Positions 1-10,716 of a DNA stretch of 64,000 bases are shown here, piece after piece; the first letter of the stretch is position 1; each line of letters starts with the position of its first letter. Origin of the DNA: Actinoplanes italicus. GTDB lineage: Bacteria; Actinomycetota; Actinomycetes; Mycobacteriales; Micromonosporaceae. The position numbers and the translations under genes were made by a program. The stretch is from contig NZ_PVMZ01000006.1 of NCBI RefSeq assembly GCF_003001815.1, positions 62,001 through 126,000 on the forward strand. The letters run 5' to 3'. The notes beneath the pieces were generated by a model. It did not search any database and was not told where the DNA came from. It saw only the letters and a program-made list of their open reading frames with translations.

Positions 1-426
1 CTGGTAGATGTCGAACTCGACGGCCACGCTGTCACGGATCCCGCGGTAGCCGAGACCGCCACCCCAGCCGCCGAGAGCGCGGGGACTCTGGCTCTGCGCC
101 ACGAACGCGATGCCGTCGGCGCCACCGTGGCCGCCGCGCAGGTGGGCGGTGAACCGGGTCTCGAACGACTCGGTCAGGTCGATCTGCTGCATGCTCCACG
201 CCGAGCCGGTCTGGCGGTAGCCACCGTCGGTCAGACGGATGACCCGCTCGTCGTCGCCGGCTCGCCACATCAGCGAAGCGGTGCCGTTGAGAGCCAGCGG
301 CGGCGTGTACGGAGGCTCACTGTCGGCCGCGAACGCTCCCGGCGAGTTGACCGCGGCCACGATGGAGAGCATGGCGGAGGCCCAGAGACCGCCCCTCGCG
401 ACTCTGGACGAGCGGAAACAGCGCAC
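1..426 (-). CDS. Secreted L-type (legume-like) lectin-domain protein, 3' end outside window
   Basis: The first 142 residues are present and the rest lies beyond the window start. The start chosen is a GTG at 426 with GGAG about 7 bases upstream; an in-frame stop just above rules out a longer version. The first ~35 residues form a signal peptide with an Arg-rich n-region, a hydrophobic core and AFAAD at the cleavage site. The mature part has motifs of bacterial L-type lectin beta-sandwich domains: an Asn-Gly-Thr-Ala strand, then ADGIAFV, the GGxGGGLGY loop and VAVEFDIYQ, where acidic residues normally help bind metal or carbohydrate. Function is likely extracellular carbohydrate binding; any catalytic domain further on cannot be seen. 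It lies 88 bases beyond the choline operon in the same direction, so it may be co-transcribed, though it is functionally unrelated. Confidence 0.75.
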   Translation of the reverse strand, partial: MRCFRSSRVARGGLWASAMLSIVAAVNSPGAFAADSEPPYTPPLALNGTASLMWRAGDDERVIRLTDGGYRQTGSAWSMQQIDLTESFETRFTAHLRGGHGGADGIAFVAQSQSPRALGGWGGGLGYRGIRDSVAVEFDIYQ

Positions 427-514
427 GACTCACTCCACTTCATACGGGTTTGCCCGACTTAGACCTGGCCTAAGCTAGGGCAGTCCGCGCAGCCGTGTGA
501 GCGAGTCCCGTTAT

Positions 515-1639
515 TTACCCCCGAGGGTTTTCGTTTCCGAGGCGATCCCGGACCCACCCGTGGAAGGCGGAGATGTGGTGCTCGCTCGGCACCAGCACCC
601 CGCCCGCGGCGTACGCCCGCGACGCCATCCCGGGCTGGCACGCCTCACACGCCTCGAAGTCCTGCCGGTTCACCCGGTCGAAGAGTTCCACCGACGGATC
701 GAGATCCACTCCCGAGTCGATCACATCCGGGCGGAACAGCCAGTCGCACTCCACGATCGTGTGATCAGCCGCGAGCGGGAACATCCGGTGCAGGATGACG
801 TGATCCGGCACCAGGTTGATGAAGACCTGGGGTTTCACGGTGATCGCGTAGTAGCGCCGATCCTGCTCGGTGCTGATCGTCTCGATGGTAGTCACACCGG
901 GGCCACCGTCGACGGTGAATCCCGAGATGTCCGGTCCGAATTCGGCACCGTGACCCACGTAGTACTGCGCCGCGTACCCGCCGGCGAACTCCGGCAGCAC
1001 GCGGACCAGCTCGGGATGGATCGTCGCGCAGTGATAGCACTCCATGAAGTTCTCGATGATCAGCTTCCAGTTGGCCCGGACGTCGTAGCGGATCCGCCGG
1101 CCGACGTGCAGTTCGGACAGCCGGTACCGGTCGATCGCGTCGAGGTCGCCCAGCCGTTCGACGCAGGCGCCCATCACGTCCTCCTCGAAGGAGGGCGGAT
1201 CGTCGGCCAGGCATACCCACACGTAACCGAGCCACTCCCGGACCTGCAGCGGGCGCAGGCCGAACTCCACCCGGTCGACGTCCGGCATCTTCACCAGGTT
1301 CGGCGCCGCGACGAGACGACCATCGAGGTCGTACGCCCACGCGTGGTACATGCAGCGGAAGGTCCGCTTCACCGAACCCGCCTCGTCGCCGCACAACCGG
1401 GCCCCGCGGTGGCGGCACACGTTGAGGAACGCCCGGGCGGCGCCGTCACGGGACCGCGTGACCAGCACGCTCTCCCTCCCCACAGTCACCGTGCGGTACT
1501 GGCCGGGGTTCGCCACGTCCGAGCCGCGGACGACGCAGAACCACATCCGTTCGAAGATCAGTTCCTGCTCGGCGCTGAAGATCGCGGGGTCGGTGTAGTA
1601 GTGGCCGGGGAGGGTGGGCAGCAGCGACGACATCGGCAT
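515..1639 (-). CDS. gbcA: Rieske-type oxygenase, probable glycine betaine N-demethylase (GbcA-like)
   Basis: The 374-residue protein has a Rieske [2Fe-2S] site at Cys75, His77, Cys96 and His99, and a mononuclear iron site around Glu200/His203/His208 in the typical ENFxECYHC-x3-HPE arrangement. Length and motifs fit the glycine betaine / carnitine / stachydrine demethylase branch of ring-hydroxylating oxygenases. Such enzymes oxidatively remove a methyl group from a quaternary amine, giving dimethylglycine and formaldehyde from betaine. The ATG overlaps the stop of the sarcosine oxidase gene by one base, so the two should be translationally coupled. A reductase partner (GbcB-like, with FMN/FAD and ferredoxin domains) is required but is not in the window. 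The betaine substrate is inferred from the neighbours; another methylated onium compound is possible. Confidence 0.85.
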   Translation of the reverse strand: MPMSSLLPTLPGHYYTDPAIFSAEQELIFERMWFCVVRGSDVANPGQYRTVTVGRESVLVTRSRDGAARAFLNVCRHRGARLCGDEAGSVKRTFRCMYHAWAYDLDGRLVAAPNLVKMPDVDRVEFGLRPLQVREWLGYVWVCLADDPPSFEEDVMGACVERLGDLDAIDRYRLSELHVGRRIRYDVRANWKLIIENFMECYHCATIHPELVRVLPEFAGGYAAQYYVGHGAEFGPDISGFTVDGGPGVTTIETISTEQDRRYYAITVKPQVFINLVPDHVILHRMFPLAADHTIVECDWLFRPDVIDSGVDLDPSVELFDRVNRQDFEACEACQPGMASRAYAAGGVLVPSEHHISAFHGWVRDRLGNENPRG

Positions 1640-2781
1640 CACTCCGTCAGGCGCGAGGGGTGGAACAGGTCGATCGGGTGGCGGGTGGAACCGGTGGTCG
1701 CCAGATCCGCGACGATCTCGCCGACCACCGGCACGAACTTGAAGCCGTGCCCGGAGAAGCCGCAGGCCACGGTGACCGCCTCGTGGGCCGGGTGCCGGCT
1801 GATCACGAAGTGCTCGTCCGGGGTGGTGCTGTACAGGCAGGGCTCGCCGCGCAGCCACTGTCCCGGCAGGTCGGGCAGGATCCGGGCGGCGCCCGCGGCC
1901 ATCTCGGCGATCTCGTCCGGATGCACGGCGGTGTCCAGACCCTCGGGAGTCGTCTCGGTGCCGCGCCGGAAGAACGCGATCTTGGCGCCGCCGCCGGGGC
2001 CGTCGATCGCCGGGAAGCCGTACATCTGATGCCCCTCAGCCGGCTCCCAGATGTAGATCGGGTGACGGTCGGCGAGGAACGGCTCGACCCCGCCGCGCGG
2101 CGTGAACCAGTGCTGCACCTGCCGCTCGATCCGGACCGGCACACCCAGGTCGGCCAGCAGCCGCGGCGCCCACGGTCCGGGAGTGATCACCAGCTGGCCG
2201 GCCGTGTACTCGCCGGCCGCGGTCCGCACCCGGACACCGCCGCCGGTGTCCGGCGACCATGACTCCATCGGCTCGTCGAAGTGCAGCTCGGCGCCGTGCC
2301 GGGCGGCCAGGTCGAGTTGCGCCACCACGGTGCGCTCAGGGCGTACGAAACCCGCCTTGGCCTCGTAGAGAGCGACCTCGTCGTCGTGCGGCGCCATGGT
2401 CGGGAACCGTCGGCGCAGCTCGGCCGCGTCGAGCAACTCGTGCTCCAGGCCGTGTGCCCGGGCGCTCTCCAGAGCGCCGGCGACGGTACGGCAGCCGGGC
2501 CGCCCCACCATCACACCACCGGTAAGCGTGATCACGTCCTGCCCGGAGTCGGCCGCCAGCCGGTCGAACAGCTCGTACGCCCGGAGCAGCAGCGGAACGT
2601 ACTCCGACCCCTCGAAGTAGGACTGCCGGGTGATCCGCGACCCGCCGTGACTGGCCCCGCGATCGTGCCCGGGCCCGAACCGCTCCAGCCCGAGAACCCG
2701 GTGCCCGCGGGCGGCCAGCTGGTGAACGGTGGCGCTGCCCATGCCACCGAGTCCGACGACGATCACATCGAATGCGGCCAT
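1639..2781 (-). CDS. soxA: Monomeric sarcosine oxidase (MSOX/MTOX family flavoprotein)
   Basis: The 380-residue protein begins with a dinucleotide-binding GxGxxG (GLGGMG) and the ERF-GxGHxxGASHGxSRITR segment of monomeric sarcosine oxidase / N-methyltryptophan oxidase. Cys315, in [13 protein letters not shown], falls exactly at the number of the cysteine that carries covalent FAD in bacterial MSOX. It is followed by the conserved GFSGHGFKF. It oxidises sarcosine to glycine with release of formaldehyde and H2O2 in the cytoplasm. The start is an ATG with GGGAG six bases upstream, 20 bases after the dimethylglycine oxidase gene. It is the last demethylation step of the operon. Confidence 0.9.
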   Translation of the reverse strand: MAAFDVIVVGLGGMGSATVHQLAARGHRVLGLERFGPGHDRGASHGGSRITRQSYFEGSEYVPLLLRAYELFDRLAADSGQDVITLTGGVMVGRPGCRTVAGALESARAHGLEHELLDAAELRRRFPTMAPHDDEVALYEAKAGFVRPERTVVAQLDLAARHGAELHFDEPMESWSPDTGGGVRVRTAAGEYTAGQLVITPGPWAPRLLADLGVPVRIERQVQHWFTPRGGVEPFLADRHPIYIWEPAEGHQMYGFPAIDGPGGGAKIAFFRRGTETTPEGLDTAVHPDEIAEMAAGAARILPDLPGQWLRGEPCLYSTTPDEHFVISRHPAHEAVTVACGFSGHGFKFVPVVGEIVADLATTGSTRHPIDLFHPSRLTE

Positions 2782-2801
2782 ACCGGCTCCCTCGGGTCTG
2801 C

Positions 2802-5120
2802 TCAGCGCCGGAGGCGCTCGTGTTTCGGATCGAACAGCGGCTCGGCCGCCACGGTGGCGAGGAGCAGCCGGTCGAAGTATCCGATCTCCACCTGCGTTCC
2901 GGGCTCGGACAGCGCGGACGGCAGCCAGGCGTAGGCGATCGGGGCGCCCACCGACCAGCCGTACGCCGCGCTGGTCACGTGTCCGACCGGGAACCCACCG
3001 GCGTAGACCGGTTCGCGCCCGAGCGGCACGTCCCCGGTGTCGGCGAGGATCAGGCAGGTGAGCCGGCGATCCGGCTCACGATCGCCGGGCGGCAGCAGCC
3101 CTGCCTGGTACGGGTCGTCCTCGGCCGTCATGTCCCGGCCCCAGGAGCGGTAGCCCTTCTCCAGGCGCAGGCTGTCGAACGCGACCCGCCCGGCCGCGAT
3201 CAGCTGGTGCTCCCGGCCGGCCTCCCAGAGTGTGTCCCACAGCCGCAGCCCGTACTGGGCCTCGGTGTAGATCTCCCAGCCCAGCTCACCCACATAGGAG
3301 AGCCGCAACATGGTGACCGGGACCGTGCCGATGTGCCCGAGCCGGCACTGGAAGTACTTGAACGCCTCGGCCGACACGTCGACGTCGGTGAGCGGGGCGA
3401 CCAGTTCCCGGGCCGCCGGACCCCACAGGCCGACCCCGCAGGTACCGCCGGTGACGTCGCGCACCGAGACCCCGGGGGTGGCGTGCCTCCGCAGCCAGTC
3501 GACGTCGAGCGGACCGTTGCCGCCGACCTGCCAGCGGTTCTCGGCGAGACGGGCCACGGTGATGTCGCTGCGCACGCCGCCCGCCGCGTCGAGCAGGAAG
3601 GTGTAGACCACGCTGCCGACCTTGCGGTCGATGTTGCCGGCGACCAGCCCGGCCAGGAACGAGACCGGGCCGGTCACCTCGATCCGGGTCAGCGGGGTCA
3701 TGTCGTACAGGGCGACCCGCCGGCGGGTGAGCCGGGCCTCGGTCTCGGCGATCGGGGAGAAGTGCCGTGACGACCATTCGTCGCGGGGGCGCGGCGCGTC
3801 CGGGGCCGGGTTGGAGGCGTACCAGAGGGGTCGCTCCCACCCGGCAGCCTCACCGAAGACCGCGCCGAGCTCGACCTGCCGGGGGTGGAACGGGCTGACC
3901 CGTACGTTGCGCACCGACGGCGGGTCGGCCGGGTGGATGATGTCGTAGACCTCGATGAAGCTGCGGATCGAGCGTTTCCGCACGTAGTCGGGGGCGAGCT
4001 GGGCCGCGTCGAAACGATTGAGGTCGCACTCGTGCAGGTCGATGGCGGGCCGCCCGTCGACCATCCACTCGGCGACGGCCTTCGCGGCGCCGGCCGAGTG
4101 GGTGACCCAGACGGCCTCGGCGGTCCAGAAGCCGCGCAGCGCGGCCGACTCGCCGAGCAGCGGGAAGCCGTCGGCGGTGAACGAGAAGACGCCGTTGAAC
4201 GCGTCCTCCAGGGTGGCGCCGCGCAGCGCCGGGATCAGCTCGCCGGCCGCCGACCAGGACGTCTTGAAGGCGTCCGGGGTGAACGGCAGTTTCGACGGGT
4301 GGGCGTCGCCGGGCAGGTCGGCCAGGTCGACCGGCATCGGGTCGTGCAGGTAGGAACCGACGCCCAGCCGGTCACCGTGGGCCCGGAAGTAGAGGTCACG
4401 GTCCTGGTGGCGCAGGATCGGCAGCGTGTCGGCCGCGCCCGCCGGGGTGCTCCGGACGTACTGATGGGCCATCGGCAGCAGCGGGATCGGGACGCCGGCC
4501 ATGGCGCCGATCGCGGGGCCCCAGAAGCCGGCGCAGCTGACCACCATGTCCGCTTTGTAACGGTCATCCGCGGTCACGACTCCGGTGACTCGACCGCCCT
4601 GCGATGTGATCGCGACGACCTCACTGTTACCGACGAATCTGGCGCCACGTGAGGTCGCCCGCTCCGCCTGGGACGAGGCAGCGCGCACCGCCGAGGCAAG
4701 CCCGTCGGACGGCACATAAAGCCCGCCGGTAATTAACGATTTGTCCAATAATGGGAATAGGGAGAAGCAGGCGTCCGGATCCAGGACGGAGGACGGGACT
4801 CCCCAGGACTGCCCGTAGCCGAAACGGCGATGCAGTTCGGCGAGGCGAGCCGGAGTCGTCGCGACTTCCAGACTGCCCACCGCCGAGAAGCACCCCAGCT
4901 CGGAGAACTTCTCGACGGTGTAGCGGGCGAGCCTGGCCATGGTCCGCGACGGATTGGTCTGGAAGACCAGTCCGGGCGCGTGCGAGCTGGACCCGCCGGT
5001 CTCGAACAGAGGCCCCTGTTCCAGGACGGTGACGTCGGTCCAGCCACGCCCGGTGAGCTCGTCGGCGAGCGCACAGCCGACGATCCCGGCGCCGATGATC
5101 ACGACCGCGGGTCCGGGCAT
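2802..5120 (-). CDS. dmg: Dimethylglycine oxidase (FAD domain plus GcvT-like folate domain)
   Basis: The 772 residues comprise an N-terminal FAD-dependent oxidase domain (about 1-360, GAGIVG nucleotide motif), a linker, and a C-terminal glycine-cleavage T-protein-like domain. His47 in [16 protein letters not shown] matches the covalent-FAD histidine of Arthrobacter dimethylglycine oxidase. The enzyme oxidises N,N-dimethylglycine to sarcosine; in the family the T-domain passes the methylene group to tetrahydrofolate. Compared with the Arthrobacter enzyme as I remember it (about 830 residues), a stretch of roughly 17-20 residues (the GLGFAVK...FIGK region) is missing near nt 3105: the sequence runs directly [12 protein letters not shown] with the frame intact. 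That could impair folate handling. The ATG at 5120 is two bases past the preceding stop. Confidence 0.9.
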   Translation of the reverse strand: MPGPAVVIIGAGIVGCALADELTGRGWTDVTVLEQGPLFETGGSSSHAPGLVFQTNPSRTMARLARYTVEKFSELGCFSAVGSLEVATTPARLAELHRRFGYGQSWGVPSSVLDPDACFSLFPLLDKSLITGGLYVPSDGLASAVRAASSQAERATSRGARFVGNSEVVAITSQGGRVTGVVTADDRYKADMVVSCAGFWGPAIGAMAGVPIPLLPMAHQYVRSTPAGAADTLPILRHQDRDLYFRAHGDRLGVGSYLHDPMPVDLADLPGDAHPSKLPFTPDAFKTSWSAAGELIPALRGATLEDAFNGVFSFTADGFPLLGESAALRGFWTAEAVWVTHSAGAAKAVAEWMVDGRPAIDLHECDLNRFDAAQLAPDYVRKRSIRSFIEVYDIIHPADPPSVRNVRVSPFHPRQVELGAVFGEAAGWERPLWYASNPAPDAPRPRDEWSSRHFSPIAETEARLTRRRVALYDMTPLTRIEVTGPVSFLAGLVAGNIDRKVGSVVYTFLLDAAGGVRSDITVARLAENRWQVGGNGPLDVDWLRRHATPGVSVRDVTGGTCGVGLWGPAARELVAPLTDVDVSAEAFKYFQCRLGHIGTVPVTMLRLSYVGELGWEIYTEAQYGLRLWDTLWEAGREHQLIAAGRVAFDSLRLEKGYRSWGRDMTAEDDPYQAGLLPPGDREPDRRLTCLILADTGDVPLGREPVYAGGFPVGHVTSAAYGWSVGAPIAYAWLPSALSEPGTQVEIGYFDRLLLATVAAEPLFDPKHERLRR

Positions 5121-5122
5121 CG

Positions 5123-6079
5123 TCAGCTCCCGGCCGGAATCCAGGGCTTCCAGGTCGCCTCGTGCTCGGCCACCCACTTCTCGGCGGCCTTCTCAGCGCT
5201 CAGACCCTGGTTGGTGATGTAGTCGGAGACCAGGTTCTGGTCGTCGTTGGTCCACTTGAAGTTCTTGACCAGCTCGTACGCGGCCCCGCCGGTATCGGCG
5301 AACTTCTTGCTGACCACCTTGTCGAGCACGTAGTCCGGGTAGTCGCAGGCGACCTTCTTCGGGTCGGCGTCACAGCCGGCCTTGTACTCCGGCAGCTTCA
5401 CCCGGGCGTACTTCTCCTTCGCGAACAGCCACTGCGGCTCGTAGAAGTAGAAGAGCAGCGGCTTCTTCTGCGCGTTGGCCTGCTGGGCGGCCTTGATGAT
5501 GGCCGCCTCGCTGCCGGAGAAGACCACCTTGTAATTCAGCTTCAGGTTGGCGATCAACGCCTCGTCGTTGGTGACGAACGACGGGTCGCCGGCCAGGAAC
5601 TGCCCCTTGCCGCCCGACTCGGAGGTCTTGAACAGGTCGGCGTACTTGTTCAAGTTGTTCCAGTCGGTGATGTCCGGATACTGGTCGGCCATCCACTGCG
5701 GGACGTACCAGCCGATCGTGCCGGTGTTGCCGGTCGGCCCGGCGTCGACCGCGACCTTCTTCTCGGTGATGTAGGTCTTCTTCAGGTCGTCGTGGCCCCA
5801 GTTCTCCACGATCGCGTCGACCTCACCGGTCTCGAACCCCTGCCAGGAGATCTCCTCCTTGAGGTTCTTGGTCTCGACCGTGTAGCCCAGCTTCGTCTCG
5901 AGCAGGTGCTCGATCACGGCGGCGTTCGCCTCGTACCCCACCCAGGGGTTGATCGCGAGTTTGACCGTGCCCTTGTTCGCGGGGGCACTCGGCGGGGGTG
6001 TGCCGCCCGCATCAGAGGTGGCGCCCTGGCAGCCGCCCAGGAGCAGCCCCAGAACCACGATTACCGGAATCTTCTTCAC
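5123..6079 (-). CDS. Glycine betaine/choline ABC transporter substrate-binding lipoprotein
   Basis: The 318-residue protein has a lipoprotein signal (LLLGGC, Cys17 lipidated) followed by a short Gly/Pro/Ser linker. The OpuAC/ProX-type type II binding fold starts at VKLAINPWVGYEANA. It keeps features of betaine-binding proteins: the NPWVGYE start, the GEVDAIVENWGHDD segment, and scattered Trp/Tyr residues that could form an aromatic cage for the trimethylammonium group. It should deliver betaine or choline to the permease encoded immediately upstream, whose gene it overlaps by four bases (ATGA). Lipid anchoring is usual for Gram-positive binding proteins. Confidence 0.88.
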   Translation of the reverse strand: MKKIPVIVVLGLLLGGCQGATSDAGGTPPPSAPANKGTVKLAINPWVGYEANAAVIEHLLETKLGYTVETKNLKEEISWQGFETGEVDAIVENWGHDDLKKTYITEKKVAVDAGPTGNTGTIGWYVPQWMADQYPDITDWNNLNKYADLFKTSESGGKGQFLAGDPSFVTNDEALIANLKLNYKVVFSGSEAAIIKAAQQANAQKKPLLFYFYEPQWLFAKEKYARVKLPEYKAGCDADPKKVACDYPDYVLDKVVSKKFADTGGAAYELVKNFKWTNDDQNLVSDYITNQGLSAEKAAEKWVAEHEATWKPWIPAGS

Positions 6080-7949
6080 ACTTCAGCCTTTCGGGGGGTT
6101 AGACGGTCGAGCAGGATGCCGAGGAGGACGATCGCGAAGCCGGCGGCCAGGCCACGCCCGAAGTCCTCGCGTTGCGAGAAGCCGGCGACCACGTCGTATC
6201 CGAGCGCACCGGCCCCGACCAGGCCACCGACCACGACCATGCCGAGGACCATGACGATCCCCTGGTTCGCGGCGAGCAGCAGGCCCGGACGGGCGAGCGG
6301 CAGCTGCACCTTCCACAGCAGCTGGCGTGGGGTGGATCCGGACGAGACCGCGGCCTCGACCACAGGGGACGGCACGTCGCGGATGCCGCGCTCGACGAGC
6401 CGGACCACGGGCGGCACCGCGAAGATCACGGCCGCGACGATCGCGGTGAACCGGCTGGCGCCGAAGAGGGCGACGGCCGGGAGCAGGTAGACGAACGACG
6501 GCATGGTCTGCGCCGCGTCCAGCAGCGGGCGGACCGCTGTGGCCAGCCGGTCATGCCGGGCGCAGAGCACTCCGGCCCAGGCGCCGATCAGCAGTGTCAG
6601 CGCGGTCCCGACCAGCACCGTGGCCAGCGTCTGCATGGCATGCGCCCAGAGTCCGAGTCCGGCGATCCCGGCGGACGCGGCACCGGCGATCAGCGCGGCC
6701 CGCCAGCCCGCCGCGAGGAACCCGATCGCGACCACCACCAGCGTGAACAGCCACCACGGGGTGGTCGTCAGCACGGTCTCGAGGGGGTTCAGCAGGACGG
6801 TGCTGACCGTGTTGCGCAGCCATTCGGTCGCGTCGTACCAGTGCAGTTCGACCCAGGCGGTGATCTCGTTGACGGGCTCGGCGGCACTCCATCGCGGCAC
6901 CGCGTCGCCGATCGGCAGCAGAGCCACCACCGCGGCGGCCGCCAGCACCGGCACCGACACCCGCCAGCCGATCGGACTGCGGCGGGACGCGGCCGTGGTC
7001 ACCCGGTCCAGCACCACCGCCATGATCACGATCGCCAGGCCGGCGTCGAAAGCCGCGCCCACGTTGACCCGCTCCAGCGCGCGGATGATGTTCTCGCCGA
7101 GACCCGGGGCGTCGATCAGGGCGGTCACCACCACCATGGACAGCGCCATCATGATCGTCTGGTTGACCGCGAGCACGAGCACCGGGCGGGCCATCGGCAG
7201 GCGTACCTTCACGAGCAGCTGCCACCGGGTCGAACCCTGCGCCGCCGCCGCCTCCACCGCCGTCGGCGACACCCCGGCGATGCCCAGCTCGGTGATCCGG
7301 ATCGTCACCGGCACCGCGTAGATCAGGGTCGCGACCACGGCGGCCGGCGAGCCGATCAGGAACAGCAGCGTCATCGGTGCCAGGTAGGCGAACGCCGGCA
7401 GGATCTGCATGACGTCGAGCACCGGCCGGATCGCGGCACCGAACCAGCGGACCCGCGCGGCCAGCACCCCGAGCGGCACCCCGATCAGCACCGACAGCAG
7501 CACCGCCGACAGCGTCAGGGACAGGGTGGCCACACTCTCGGTCCACAGTCCGAGCACCGCGAAACTCAGGAAACCGGCCACCGCGAGCAGCGCGTACCGC
7601 CAGCCGGCCAGCACGAACGACACAGCCCCGGCGACCGCCACCAGCCCGGCGAACCCGAGCCCGGTCAGCGCCGCGCTCACCGACTCGGTCAGCAGCCGCA
7701 CACCGAGCCGCAGGTAGTTCATCCCGAACAGGAACGCCGGATGGGTGTCACGGTTCTCGTCCACCCAGTCCCGCACATCGGTGAAGAGCCGGAAGGCGGC
7801 GGCATCCGTGTTCTCCGCCGCCGGCTCTCCGCGGAACACCAGATAGGCGACGGTCGCGGCGGCGATCAGGACCAATGCGATCGTACGGGTGAGCCACGGT
7901 CCCCTCTGTTGTTCCAGGGAACGGACCGGAGCCCGGGTCAGTACGGCGG

Positions 7950-7953
<4 letters not shown>
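6076..7953 (-). CDS. Betaine ABC transporter permease with two fused ProW-type domains
   Basis: The 625-residue membrane protein carries two successive ProW/OpuAB permease units. Each has its own cytoplasmic EAA-loop: [20 protein letters not shown] in the first half and [20 protein letters not shown] in the second. A single-domain permease of the family is about 280-300 residues and works as a homodimer. Here one chain holds both halves, so it probably makes the whole membrane channel and fixes each half to its own role. The start is a GTG within a GTGA overlap with the ATPase stop; the end overlaps the binding-protein gene by four bases. Substrates are inferred to be betaine and/or choline from the operon. 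Confidence 0.88.
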
Positions 7954-8992
<1,039 letters not shown>

Positions 8993-8996
<4 letters not shown>

Positions 8997-10480
8997 CCGT
9001 TCGGCCCCCGCCCGATCAGGTCGGCGGCACGTTCGCCGATCATGAGCACCGCGACCATCGGGTTCACCGAGGTCATCGTCGGCAGGACCGAGGCGTCGGC
9101 GATCCGTACGTTCGGGAAGCCGATCAACCGCAGTTCCGGGTCGACCACCGACTCCGGGCTGCCGGCCGCGCCCATCCGGCAGGTGCCCGCCGGGTGGTAG
9201 ACCGTGTGATGGGCGGCGCGGCCGTACGCCGACAGCTCCTCGTCGGTGCGCAGCGCCGGGCCGGGCGCGATCTCCCGCTTGATCCACGAGGCGAACGGCT
9301 CCGTGGCCGCGACCTCGCGGGCCAGCCTCAGGCCGTCCACGATGGTGCGCTCGTCGTACCCCTCCGGGTCGGTGAAGTAGCCGAAGTCCAGCAGAGGCTT
9401 GACCGTCGGATCGGCCGAGGCCAGCCGGAGACGTCCGGAGCTGCGCGGCCGGGGCACGTTCGGCGTCATGCCGAAGCCGTGTTCCGGCACGTCGTAGCCG
9501 AGGCGCTCGGTGTTGAACGTGAACGGGATCTGATAGAGGTGGAACATCAGGTCCGGGCGGGTGGCCTCCGGGTCGCGCCGGACGAAGAGCCCGGCGTCGG
9601 AGTCCATCGCCGACATCGGCGGGATCGGCCGGCTCGCCTCCCAGAGGATCAGCGACTCCGGGTGGTCCAGCAGATGCTCGCCCACCGGCAGGTCGGCACG
9701 CACCGGAATGCCGAGTTCCGCCAGGTCGGCGGCCGGTCCGATACCGGAGAGCAGCAGCAGGCGCGGGGTGTCGATCGCACCGGCGGCCAGCACGTACTCA
9801 CGGGCGGCCCGGATCAGCTTGACGCCTTCGGCGTCGCGCACGGTCACCCCACGATCAGGATCGAGGTGGTACGCCCAGGTCTCGGTCCTGATGGTCAGAT
9901 TCGGTCGATCCAGGTACGGGTGCAGGTACGCCACCGACGCGGACGAGCGGATGCCGCTCTCCGGGTGGTAGCCGACCGGGAAGAAGCCCGTCCCGTCGGC
10001 GAACGGCCCCGCGTTGAAGTCCTCGTGCACCGGCACACCGAGCGCCGTGTGACAGGCAGCGACGAAGTCGGCGGTCAGCGGGTTGCGGTCGGCCTCACCG
10101 ACCGGACTGATATTGATCGCCAGCCGTTTCCAGTAGGGCAGCATCTCGTCGTACGACCAGCCGGTCGCCCCGGCCGCCACCCAGTCGGCGAAGTCCTCCG
10201 GCGGCGGCAGAAAACTGATCATGGTGTTGTGCGAGGAACAGCCGCCCAGCACCCGCGCGCGCGAGTGACGGATATGTGAGTTCCCGCGCGGCTGCTCCAC
10301 GATCGGATAGTCGTAGTCGTATTCGGTCTCGAGCAGATTCAGCCAGTTGCGCAGCCTAAGAACCCGCTCGTCGCCGACATCCGAAGGACCGCCTTCGATC
10401 ACACAGATCCGCAGGTCGGGGTCGGCCGAGAGCCGTGACGCCACCACCGACCCGGCGGTGCCGCCTCCGATGATCACCAC
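8993..10480 (-). CDS. codA: Choline-oxidase-like GMC flavoenzyme (choline to glycine betaine)
   Basis: The product is a GMC oxidoreductase of 495 residues. It opens with the FAD GGGTAG motif and resembles Arthrobacter choline oxidase more than E. coli BetA. His84 in LGGCSSHN corresponds to the histidine that covalently holds FAD in choline oxidase. The active-site His429 (TVYHPAGT), Asn473 (VNPMVAV) and the acidic DHPES segment are kept; the family's Ser after HN is Thr here. Choline oxidase makes betaine from choline in two O2-dependent steps, which explains why no betaine aldehyde dehydrogenase gene is present. The GTG at 10480 gives an unusually short N-terminus. A CTG at 10501 with GGAAGGGG seven bases upstream would add LETFEYD, as expected for the family, and may be the true start. 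It is the first gene of the operon. A choline dehydrogenase remains possible. Confidence 0.85.
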
Positions 10481-10623
10481 GTCGTACTCGAAAGTCTCCA
10501 GCTTCGCGCCCCTTCCGTGAGGCCGCGGTCACACTGCGCGGACAATGATCTTCATCGCTGCGGCCACGGTCAATGCCTTCGGACTTCTTTTACTTCAGTG
10601 CAACAAGCCCGGCATACTGCCCT

Positions 10624-10716
10624 GGTGAATCTTTTTCACCGCGGCGAAGGACATCGGACCTGGTACAGGCCGATGAAGCCGCCGCCACCGGCCCCGGGCC
10701 GGGCTGAAAAAGATTC
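10624..10716. promoter_or_regulatory. Inverted 12-bp repeats between codA operon and GDPD gene
   Basis: A compact palindrome GGTGAA-TCTTT-TTCACC occupies 10624-10640. The 12-mer GAATCTTTTTCA at 10627-10638 recurs exactly, in inverted orientation, as TGAAAAAGATTC at 10705-10716. The sites are AT-rich in a roughly 70% GC background and lie in the divergent promoter region of the choline operon and the phosphodiesterase gene. They could be paired operators or an RNA stem; which one cannot be decided from sequence. The second copy falls within the first codons of the phosphodiesterase gene. Confidence 0.5.

Noticed and set aside
455..480. Palindrome CTTAG-N7-CTAAG upstream of the lectin gene as an iron box
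   Set aside because: The arms resemble the ends of an iron box but the spacing and centre do not fit the 19-base consensus. It may be another operator, but I cannot say whose.
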